NCBI GenBank assembly: GCA_028820495.1
Contig: JAPPIX010000257.1
Span: forward strand, 1-38,200
DNA from: Gammaproteobacteria bacterium
GTDB lineage: Bacteria > Pseudomonadota > Gammaproteobacteria > Pseudomonadales > Azotimanducaceae
DNA length: 38,200 nucleotides
Reading direction: 5' to 3'
Under the pieces are notes generated by a model. That model was not told the DNA's origin. It saw nothing but the letters and a program-made list of their open reading frames with translations, and ran no database searches. Both the position numbers and the translations under genes were made by a program. Below are positions 18,636 through 25,436 of the stretch, in pieces. Positions within the stretch are counted from its first letter, which is position 1; every line of letters begins with the position of its first letter.

Positions 18636-20870
18636 CTAGAACGAGAACTTGAGTTCCGCGCCATACGCGCGGCCGCGCCCGACGTTCAACTCCTGAATTC
18701 CGACTGTGCCACCATTGGCGAAGTCGGTGCCTCCGAGAAAATAGACCTCGTCAGTCAGGTTGTTGCCGTACAACGCCAGTGACACGAATTCCGTAATGTC
18801 CAACTGCGCGCGCGCACCCAGTAGCCCGTATGAATCGAGGGTAATCGCACCATGCTCTTGCAAGAACGAGCGGTGCCTGTCGATCCAGGAATAGTCGAGA
18901 CTGACACTGAGCCTCATGCCATTGTCTAACCTGTGCGTGTAGTTGCCGCCGAGAGTGAACTTGAAATCCGGCAGGGCGGGAAGGTCGGCGTCGGTCGTCA
19001 GGCCACCCGAAGCCACAATGTTCGGATACAGTTTTTTGTACTTGCCTTCCATCAGGGCGGCCGAAAGGTAGAGCGTCAAGACTTCCGATGCGGCCCACTC
19101 CGTCTCAAGCTCCAGACCATAGATTTCGGTATCCCCTACGTTTTGCGTGGTGGCCACCGGTGCGGGGGTGAATACGATGATCACGGACTGGGCGTCGCTC
19201 CAGTCCGTGAGGAACAGGGTCGGATTGAAGCGAAACACGCCGCCAAATGTGGTCCGGGCGCCGATCTCATAGGTCCAGGCTTCCTCCGGATCGAATGAAA
19301 GCCCGAAATTTGGCAAATCGGTGCTGGCAGTGTTGCCACCCGCACGGAAGCCCTTTGAGGCCTTCGCGTAAAGCATCACGTCTTCGCCAGCTTGATACTG
19401 AACGCCGATGTGCGGCGACCAGTCATCATATTTGAAATCCAAGTTCGAGCCGGGTATGTCTTCGAGCGATGAGGTGACCTTCTCGTCGGTGTAACGAATG
19501 CCCAGGCTGAGCGAAAAGGCACCAGTTAAGTCAAGCGTACCTTGGCCGTAAACCGCAATCGACTCAGTGTCGATGCCGGCCCGCACCCCGCCGGGCGGCA
19601 GCAGGTTGCCAATGCCAACAAGGCTCGACGCAGTGCCAACATCGCTGGAATCGTAGTAGTACAAACCCGTGACGAACGATAATGAGTCGCTGAACGCGGT
19701 GCCTGAAAGCTGGAGTTCCTGCGAAAAGGCCTCGAGATCTCCGATCGTCTCCGTGGCCAGAATGTTGTACGGGGTGAGGTCAAAGTCCTGTGAGAACGTG
19801 GCATCGCTTTCCACTTGGGCCGTGATCGACTTCAGTGTCAGCTTGTCGGTCAGATCCCACTCGATCGTGCCCTGATACACATCGTATTCAAAGTCAAGGA
19901 AGTCCGGGTAGTTCAGGCCACGAATGGTGAAGTCGCTCGGATCGCCAAGCGGGGATATCAGAGTGTCATCAAAACCGGTCAGGTCCTCCGGCGGAATCAA
20001 CATGTTCAGCGGTGGCGGCAGCCATACGCCGGGGTTCGCCGCAAGGAACGCAAACTGTGCAAACGGGTTGACGGCGCCGATGACGTTGGTGCGGCCGTTG
20101 GTTTCAACCCGGATCAGTTCCGTTTTCAAATCCACTGTCAAACGGTCGGATGGCTCCCAGCGCGCGCGGATGCGTCCTGCCTTGACCTCTTCTGCGCCTC
20201 TATCAATGTCGTTCAATTGATCGTAGACATACCCGTCCTGATCTTCATACATTGCGGCCAAGCGTACATTGAACTGCTCGTGAATTGGCAGGGTCATTGC
20301 GCCTTCACCGCCCTTGCGGTCGAAGTTGCCGAACGTACCTTTCAGGTAGCTTGAGAATTCGTTCTCCGGGGCGACCGAGACGTATTGAATCGCCCCAGCG
20401 ATCGTGTTCCGGCCAAACAAAGTCCCCTGAGGCCCGCGAAGCACTTCGACGCGTTCCACGTCCAGTAGTCCGAGCACGTTGCCAAAGCCCGAAGGAAAGT
20501 AGACTTCGTCGATATAGGTGCCTACTGAAGCTTGAGACTCCTGGGCGTCGGTACCAATTCCGCGAATGGAAACGTTGCTGCCCGCTCCACCGCCACGCCC
20601 CGCCAGGCCAATGATTTGCAGCCCCGGCGTGTATTTCGCCACATCCTGCAAGTCCTCGGCGTTACGCTGCTCAAGAGCTTGGGAGCCCAAAGCAGTCAGA
20701 GCGATGGGAGTTTCCTGCAAACCGGTTTCGCGCCGGGTTGCCGTTACAACGACTTCTTCTATCCAGCCGTCTGATAGCCCTTGTCTTGTCTCAGAATCCT
20801 GCGCGGCGACAGCGCCGCTCAAAACGATGATCGACGCGGCAGCGCTGCTCAGCTTTTGAATTGTCCCCAT
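18636..20870 (-). CDS. TonB-dependent outer-membrane receptor
   Basis: A 744-residue receptor with a signal peptide of about 23 residues (cleavage after AVAA), a TonB box-like segment IEEVVVTATRRETGLQETPI, a plug domain (EDLQDVAKYTPGLQIIG, SIRGIG, VEVLRGPQGTLFGRNTIAGA) and a long beta-barrel ending in an aromatic residue (AYGAELKFSF), as outer-membrane proteins do. It imports a large or scarce ligand using the proton-motive force. As first gene of the leftward catabolic unit it probably takes up the substrate of the island rather than iron, and no siderophore gene is seen. GGGGGGA precedes ATG 20870. The plug sequence resembles the receptors often found with steroid, terpene and aromatic catabolism genes. 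Confidence 0.92.
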   Translation of the reverse strand: MGTIQKLSSAAASIIVLSGAVAAQDSETRQGLSDGWIEEVVVTATRRETGLQETPIALTALGSQALEQRNAEDLQDVAKYTPGLQIIGLAGRGGGAGSNVSIRGIGTDAQESQASVGTYIDEVYFPSGFGNVLGLLDVERVEVLRGPQGTLFGRNTIAGAIQYVSVAPENEFSSYLKGTFGNFDRKGGEGAMTLPIHEQFNVRLAAMYEDQDGYVYDQLNDIDRGAEEVKAGRIRARWEPSDRLTVDLKTELIRVETNGRTNVIGAVNPFAQFAFLAANPGVWLPPPLNMLIPPEDLTGFDDTLISPLGDPSDFTIRGLNYPDFLDFEYDVYQGTIEWDLTDKLTLKSITAQVESDATFSQDFDLTPYNILATETIGDLEAFSQELQLSGTAFSDSLSFVTGLYYYDSSDVGTASSLVGIGNLLPPGGVRAGIDTESIAVYGQGTLDLTGAFSLSLGIRYTDEKVTSSLEDIPGSNLDFKYDDWSPHIGVQYQAGEDVMLYAKASKGFRAGGNTASTDLPNFGLSFDPEEAWTYEIGARTTFGGVFRFNPTLFLTDWSDAQSVIIVFTPAPVATTQNVGDTEIYGLELETEWAASEVLTLYLSAALMEGKYKKLYPNIVASGGLTTDADLPALPDFKFTLGGNYTHRLDNGMRLSVSLDYSWIDRHRSFLQEHGAITLDSYGLLGARAQLDITEFVSLALYGNNLTDEVYFLGGTDFANGGTVGIQELNVGRGRAYGAELKFSF

Positions 20871-20944
20871 GGTTCCCCCCTATCACCCTGCTTCGCCGTC
20901 TGCCTTAGGAATGCTAAGTCAAGCGCAATCATCCAACCAGTCGA

Positions 20945-20975
20945 TATTTGTGAACCCTTGCATAAGTATTTGTGA
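20945..20975. repeat. Direct repeat TATTTGTGA spaced by two helical turns
   Basis: TATTTGTGA occurs at 20945-20953 and 20967-20975, 22 bp apart from start to start, so both copies face the same side of the helix. It lies 75-105 bp before the receptor start. The arrangement suits a dimeric regulator, but no factor can be named. Confidence 0.45.
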
Positions 20976-21120
20976 TGTTTGTCCGATGAGCGCTCCGATT
21001 GACCGCATCAACCAACCGATTGCCGAAGTGCTTAAGGCAACCCAATCGCACTGCGTTCAGCCTCTGACATCTCGCAGCGAATAACATCTGTTTTCTCGAT
21101 GCGTGACTTAACAAATATTG

Positions 21121-21138
21121 ATTAATTGGATGATTAAT
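21121..21138. promoter_or_regulatory. Possible operator: ATTAAT-N6-ATTAAT dyad
   Basis: Two ATTAAT half-sites (21121-21126 and 21133-21138) form an 18-bp symmetric element 46 bp before the azoreductase start. LysR-type regulators bind short AT-rich dyads with a T-N11-A core, and this site contains that spacing. The link to the LysR gene at 23025 is inferred. Confidence 0.35.
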
Positions 21139-21183
21139 GCTTGGTGTATGCTCCCCAAAACGACATTTGTAACGGTCGAGCAC

Positions 21184-21798
21184 ATGCCTAAACTGCTGCA
21201 CATTCAGTCGAGTCCGAATCTCGAAAATTCGGTGACGCGCACCCTGTCCGAGCAATTCGTCCGCAAGTGGACGGAGAGCCACCGCAACGTCGAAGTCGAG
21301 GTGCTTGACCTCGCCACCGAACCGCTGCCGCACTTCGGCCCGGAGATTCTTCAGGCCGCCACCACGCCCCCCGCAGAGATGAGCGATGAAACCCAAACTG
21401 CGGTCGCCGTCTCGGACCGCCTCATTGCCCAGTTGGAAGCGGCGAACGTGCTCGTCATCGGCTCCCCGATGATCAACTTCAGCATCTGCACCCAGCTCAA
21501 GGCTTGGTTCGACCATGTGACAATCGCGGGCAAGACCTTCGAGTACGCAGCACCCGGGGTCGCGCGCGGGCTGCTGTTCGCCAAGCGGGCCATCGTCATC
21601 GAAGCGCGTGGCGGCGACTATGCCGATCTGCCGTTCAGCGCGTTCGATTTCCAGGAGCCGTTGTTGAAGGCGCTGCTGATGTTCTTGGGAATATTCGACG
21701 TGACCTTCATTCGCGCTGAGGGGATGCGCATGAACGAAGAGGAGGCGGAAGACATCATTCGCAATGCGCAAGGCGTTGTCGCTAGGGTGGCCGCATGA
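21184..21798 (+). CDS. FMN-dependent NADH:flavin reductase, AzoR (azoreductase) family
   Basis: A 204-residue flavodoxin-like protein. The N-terminus (MPKLLHIQSSPNLENSVTR) is the FMN phosphate loop of AzoR proteins, and PMINFSICTQLKAWFDHVTI followed by AGKTF matches the family's second flavin loop. ATG 21184 is chosen since the upstream extension to 21118 is unlike the family; no good ribosome site is seen. AzoR proteins reduce quinones and azo dyes with NADH through bound FMN. The stop overlaps the start of the next flavin monooxygenase by four bases, which suggests that it supplies reduced flavin to that enzyme, or clears quinones made from catechols. Confidence 0.88.
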   Translation: MPKLLHIQSSPNLENSVTRTLSEQFVRKWTESHRNVEVEVLDLATEPLPHFGPEILQAATTPPAEMSDETQTAVAVSDRLIAQLEAANVLVIGSPMINFSICTQLKAWFDHVTIAGKTFEYAAPGVARGLLFAKRAIVIEARGGDYADLPFSAFDFQEPLLKALLMFLGIFDVTFIRAEGMRMNEEEAEDIIRNAQGVVARVAA

Positions 21799-23024
21799 GC
21801 GCCCAGCCGCACTGGGAGTTCTCCAACCAACAACGCATCGAGCGATACGAGGGCGATACGCTTGCCGATCGCATCCGGCCCCACATTGAGGAAATCGCCG
21901 CCAGAGCCGCGGAAACCGAGACAGCCCGAACCGTACCAGCCGAGAACATGCGTCACATCGTCAATGCGGGCTTCATCCGAGCGCTGGTGCCTAGGGCGTG
22001 GGGCGGCGACCACATTGACCTGTCGGAGTACTGCGACGGGGTCAGGACGCTGACCAAGGCGTGCCCATCCACCGGCTGGGTGGCCTCGGTGCTCGGCATC
22101 CATCCACCAGCCCTGCCGCACTTTCATCCCGACGTTCAGGAAAAGGTCTGGTCAGGGGGAGCCGACACTGTCATTGGCTCCTCCGGAACCGCCTTGATGA
22201 AGGCCAAGCTCGTTGATGGCGGCGTGTTGATTTCCGGGCGGGGCCGCTGGTCGAGCGGTTGCGACTACGCCGACTGGATCATGGTGGGCGTTCGGGTTCC
22301 GAATGCCGCGGACCCGCACTATCCGGAGCGCAGCTACAGGGACCACATGTTCTTCGCGCACCACAGCCAGTACGACATCGACGACACCTGGTACTCCACC
22401 GGCATGCGCGGGACCGGGTCCAAGGATCTGGTTTTCCGCGAGCTGTTCGTACCCACCGAGCACCTGGAACCGATTGACGGATTGAATTTTGGCTGGACGC
22501 GCGGAGAGGGCACCGTGGATGGCTGGATGTGCAGCGCGCCCTTCTCCGCCATTTTCACGACGTTCCTCCCTGCCGTGGCTCTCGGCTGCGCAGACGGCAT
22601 GCTCGAACAGTTTCAGAAGCGGCAGCGAATGCGAAAGAATGCCTACACCCGTGCCAAGGGCATCCTCAACCCGGCAGGCCACATGCGCTTGGCGGAGTCC
22701 GTTCACGAACTCGAATCGCTCTCGGTTTACTTCAAGCACCTTCTCGACGAATTGCAGGAATACGGAGAGCGCAAGGAACGTCTCACCCAGAGCGCCTTCA
22801 TGGAATTGCAATCCAAGTGGCCCTTCATTACCGACCGCGCCGTCAATGTCATCGACCGGTTGTTCAAGGGCGCGGGGTCGAGCGCCATCGCGGACTTCAA
22901 TGCCATGCAACGCTACTGGCGTGACGGCACCACCTGCAGGCTGCACACGGGCTCGGACTACGACATCAATCTGCAGCAGCACGGTCGCAGCCTGTTGGGA
23001 TTGATGCCGACGCCGGATCTGTAG
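21795..23024 (+). CDS. Group D flavin-dependent monooxygenase (acyl-CoA dehydrogenase fold, HsaA-like)
   Basis: A 409-residue oxygenase with the acyl-CoA dehydrogenase fold. It carries features of the HsaA / p-hydroxyphenylacetate hydroxylase C2 group rather than true dehydrogenases: PSTGWVASVLGIHPPALPHF near residue 90, SGRGRWSSGCDYADWIMVGV in the middle, and DTWYSTGMRGTGSKDL. These enzymes use reduced flavin from a separate reductase to hydroxylate a phenol. It would be the second phenol hydroxylase in the island, after the HpaB-like protein; the two could act on different ring positions or intermediates. The four-base overlap with the azoreductase gene and the direct abutment of the LysR gene mark one operon. 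Confidence 0.88.
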   Translation: MSAQPHWEFSNQQRIERYEGDTLADRIRPHIEEIAARAAETETARTVPAENMRHIVNAGFIRALVPRAWGGDHIDLSEYCDGVRTLTKACPSTGWVASVLGIHPPALPHFHPDVQEKVWSGGADTVIGSSGTALMKAKLVDGGVLISGRGRWSSGCDYADWIMVGVRVPNAADPHYPERSYRDHMFFAHHSQYDIDDTWYSTGMRGTGSKDLVFRELFVPTEHLEPIDGLNFGWTRGEGTVDGWMCSAPFSAIFTTFLPAVALGCADGMLEQFQKRQRMRKNAYTRAKGILNPAGHMRLAESVHELESLSVYFKHLLDELQEYGERKERLTQSAFMELQSKWPFITDRAVNVIDRLFKGAGSSAIADFNAMQRYWRDGTTCRLHTGSDYDINLQQHGRSLLGLMPTPDL

Positions 23025-23945
23025 ATGGCGTTGAGAACCAGGAATCTCAATCTGATTCCGCTGCTGCAAGCCCTGTTGGAGGAGGAAAGCGTGGCTGGCG
23101 CAGCAAGGAAAATGAACCTCTCCCAACCAGCCATGAGCGGAGCGCTGGCGCGGCTGCGTGAAGCGTTGAACGACCCCTTGCTGCTGCGGCAGGGTCGCTC
23201 CATGCGCCTTTCCCCACGGGCCGAGGAGTTGCGTGCGCGCGTGAACCGGCTTTGTGCGGAAATTGAGGACCTTTTCGAACCGGTGGCATTTGACCCGGCA
23301 ACGGCGGAGCACAAGTTCGTTGTCGCAACCCCCGATTACTTGGCGTACATGATCAGCAAGGAACTGCTCCCGCGCCTCGCCGGTGAGGCACCGAGAATCA
23401 AGCTGAGATTCGTGGACGTACCCGTCGATCTGCCCGAGTGGCTCAAGAACGGTGATATCGACCTGGCGGTGTGCGGGAACTTCGGGACCTGGCCCGAACT
23501 CGAGTACCAGCCCATATTCAAGGATCCCGTGGTGGCCGCCATGTCTTCGAACCATCCGTTGAGCGAGGACCAACAACTCTCAATGGAGCAGCTACTCAAA
23601 TACCCTTTCCTGGCGTTCGACCCGAGCATCGGTCGTTTCAAGCACCAGAGGCGCGTCCAGACCGGCATCGCGAGCTTCGATCTCGCCCCGCAGGTCACCA
23701 TTGGACAGATTACGGATGCGGTACTGCTGACGCTTGGCACGAGTTTCGTCACCGCGGCGCCGAAGTCGCTGGTTGAAGCGATGTCCCGCAGCCTGCCTCT
23801 CAGGCAACTCGATTTGGCTGGAGACGATCCGCCCATTGATACAGGCATGTTCTGGATGAAGGCCTTGGGAGAAGGCCCTGCCATAGAGTGGCTGAGGAAT
23901 GTCCTGAGAGAGAGCTTGGCCCAGTTTGCGCCTATATCTGAATAA
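23025..23945 (+). CDS. LysR-type transcriptional regulator
   Basis: A 306-residue LTTR. The winged helix-turn-helix covers residues 6-65 (ESVAGAARKMNLSQPAMSGA followed by LARLREALNDPLLLRQGR), followed by a periplasmic-binding-like effector domain. The N-terminus (RNLNLIPLLQALLEEESVAG) resembles the NodD/LinR-type subgroup, which often responds to aromatic ligands. The ATG follows the monooxygenase stop without a gap, so the regulator is made with the rightward unit and probably controls the divergent region 20871-21183. Its 3' end overlaps the 3' end of the oppositely oriented glpS by 14 bp. Confidence 0.92.
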   Translation: MALRTRNLNLIPLLQALLEEESVAGAARKMNLSQPAMSGALARLREALNDPLLLRQGRSMRLSPRAEELRARVNRLCAEIEDLFEPVAFDPATAEHKFVVATPDYLAYMISKELLPRLAGEAPRIKLRFVDVPVDLPEWLKNGDIDLAVCGNFGTWPELEYQPIFKDPVVAAMSSNHPLSEDQQLSMEQLLKYPFLAFDPSIGRFKHQRRVQTGIASFDLAPQVTIGQITDAVLLTLGTSFVTAAPKSLVEAMSRSLPLRQLDLAGDDPPIDTGMFWMKALGEGPAIEWLRNVLRESLAQFAPISE

Positions 23946-24882
23946 GGTCGTCCTCGGCAACATACAAGCGTACCCGGGCGCCCGCCTTCACATCCGCCAT
24001 GCCCGGCAGGCGGGCCACCCAGTCCACGCCGCCCACGCGGCAGTGCAGGAAGGTCTCCGCGCCGCTGGTCTCCACGCTGTTGACTTTGGCTTCGAAGACC
24101 GCGTCGCCGTCGGCCAACGGGGCCAGGCGCAGATGCTCCGGGCGAACCAGGGTTTGCTCGCCGAGGCGGTTGACGCCGGGATCGCTCATCAGGTCCGCAG
24201 CCGCTGCGGAAACGGGCGCGTTGTACACCTCAAGGGGCGTGCCGCTCTGCAGCTTGGCGCGGTCCTGAAGCAACAGGACTTCGTCGCCCAAGGTGAACGC
24301 ATCCTTCGGGTCCGAGGTGAGATAGAGCACCGTCGGGCCGTCGGATTGGACGATCTCCCGAAGCTGCAGGCTCAACTCCTCACGCAGCTTGTAGTCGAGG
24401 TTGACCAAGGGCTCATCCATGACCAGCACGTCCCCCTGCTGGGCTAGGGCGCGGGCGATGGCCACCCGTTGCTGCTGCCCCCCCGACAAGGCTTCGGGAA
24501 GGCGGTCTAGAAGATCGCCGATCTGCAGGCGGCCGGCCAAGGCTTCGACCGTGCGGGCCATCTCGATCCCATCATCCCTGTCTCGCCCCATTCCCGCCGC
24601 CTTCATGGGTGAGGCGATGTTGTCGAACACGCTCCAGTTGGGGTAGTTGACAAAGGCCTGATAGACCAAGCCCACTCGACGCCGCCGAGCGCTGAGCGTG
24701 CTGACATCGGCGCCGTTGATGAAAACGGTGCCGGGCGGGGAGGGGTCGAGCCCGGCGACAGCCCGCGCCAACCGCGTCTTGCCGGCGTTGTTGCGGCCCA
24801 GCACGACGGTGATGGCGCCTTCGGCGAAGTGGTGGCTGAAGGCGTGCGGACCGCCCAGATCGAGAGCGCGGATGTTCAGCAT
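23932..24882 (-). CDS. glpS: Glycerol-type ABC transporter ATP-binding protein GlpS, displaced from its operon
   Basis: A 316-residue ATPase subunit with a C-terminal beta domain. The signature is canonical (LSGGQ, 132-136) and so is Walker B (VLVMDE, 152-157), but Walker A is atypical (GRNNAGKT, 29-36) and the H-loop His is replaced (LTSDP, Ser190). GlpS proteins of glpSTPQUV operons show this pattern as I recall it, and its partner GlpT has the complementary defects. In such operons glpS directly precedes glpT; here the two are 13.1 kb apart with the whole catabolic island between. It starts at ATG 24882 only 23 bp from a divergent gene, so its promoter probably overlaps that gene. Confidence 0.85.
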   Translation of the reverse strand: MLNIRALDLGGPHAFSHHFAEGAITVVLGRNNAGKTRLARAVAGLDPSPPGTVFINGADVSTLSARRRRVGLVYQAFVNYPNWSVFDNIASPMKAAGMGRDRDDGIEMARTVEALAGRLQIGDLLDRLPEALSGGQQQRVAIARALAQQGDVLVMDEPLVNLDYKLREELSLQLREIVQSDGPTVLYLTSDPKDAFTLGDEVLLLQDRAKLQSGTPLEVYNAPVSAAAADLMSDPGVNRLGEQTLVRPEHLRLAPLADGDAVFEAKVNSVETSGAETFLHCRVGGVDWVARLPGMADVKAGARVRLYVAEDDLIQI

Positions 24883-24905
24883 GAGCCCATGCTACACTGC
24901 CAAGC

Positions 24906-25436
24906 GTGATTCGAAGCCTGTCAGCTTTGGCGCTGTGCGCCTCGCTATCGTTCGCCGCCAGTGCCGAGGAACTCGCCTTGGTGGGCGCTTGGACATTGAA
25001 CGTCGAGCGCACGCAGGCCATTGCGCCAGATAATTCAACCAGCCGCTGGTGGGAGGGCCTCGGCGGCAACTTCAGCACCAGCGTCAGCGTGGGCGGCATT
25101 CCCGTGCCCACCGGCTCGCCGGGCCCCGCTCCGGAGCTCGGCACCCCGGGGCCGCCGCAAATGCTGCGCTGCCAAGCCTTCACCATCAAGAAGCTTGACG
25201 ACGGCTTGCTGATCACTTATCAAGGGGTCGGCAGCGAAGAACTCAGGCCGGGCGCCTATCGCGGCATGCGCAGCCAGTGGTCCCGGCGAAAACTGACGTC
25301 GAATTACGAATCGACCACGCGCAAGGTCAAGCGCAGCTTGGAGGTGGGCAGGGACGGACGCCTGTTGATGTCCGTGACGATCAACCCGCGCAAGGGCAAG
25401 ACCTTGCGCTACAAGCGGGTGTTTGACCGCGCTTAG
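24906..25436 (+). CDS. Small secreted protein of unknown function
   Basis: A 176-residue protein beginning at GTG 24906 with a clear Sec signal peptide (MIRSLSALALCASLSFAASA, cleavage near residue 20). The mature part opens with LVGAWTLNVERTQAIAPDNS, which resembles the start of small lipocalin-like periplasmic proteins, has a Gly/Pro-rich middle (residues 60-80) and a basic C-terminal half with TTRKVKRSLEV and RKGKTLRYKR. No catalytic motif is seen and I do not recognise a named family. It diverges from glpS across 23 bp and converges on the DUF3604 gene with a four-base overlap of stop codons. Confidence 0.7.
   Translation: MIRSLSALALCASLSFAASAEELALVGAWTLNVERTQAIAPDNSTSRWWEGLGGNFSTSVSVGGIPVPTGSPGPAPELGTPGPPQMLRCQAFTIKKLDDGLLITYQGVGSEELRPGAYRGMRSQWSRRKLTSNYESTTRKVKRSLEVGRDGRLLMSVTINPRKGKTLRYKRVFDRA

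Larger units (their letters stand above)
20871..21183. promoter_or_regulatory. Divergent control region between the two catabolic units
   Basis: This 313-bp gene-free stretch separates the TonB receptor (leftward) from the azoreductase (rightward) and is clearly more AT-rich than its surroundings. It must hold both promoters. The LysR gene of the rightward unit is the natural regulator. Candidate elements are listed separately (20945-20975, 21121-21138). A short inverted repeat CTTAG-gaatg-CTAAG (20904-20918) falls in the leader of the receptor gene. No convincing open frame or RNA gene is visible in it. Confidence 0.7.

Noticed and set aside
18636-20870. Siderophore receptor.
   Set aside because: No siderophore or iron-reductase genes are near, no Fur-box-like site was recognised, and the gene heads a catabolic operon.
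20869-21084. A possible small gene in the divergent control region.
   Set aside because: No ribosome site, low-complexity translation and position over likely regulatory repeats.
22152-23576. A 474-codon open frame on the minus strand.
   Set aside because: It is antisense to the group D monooxygenase and LysR genes, both with clear domain motifs.
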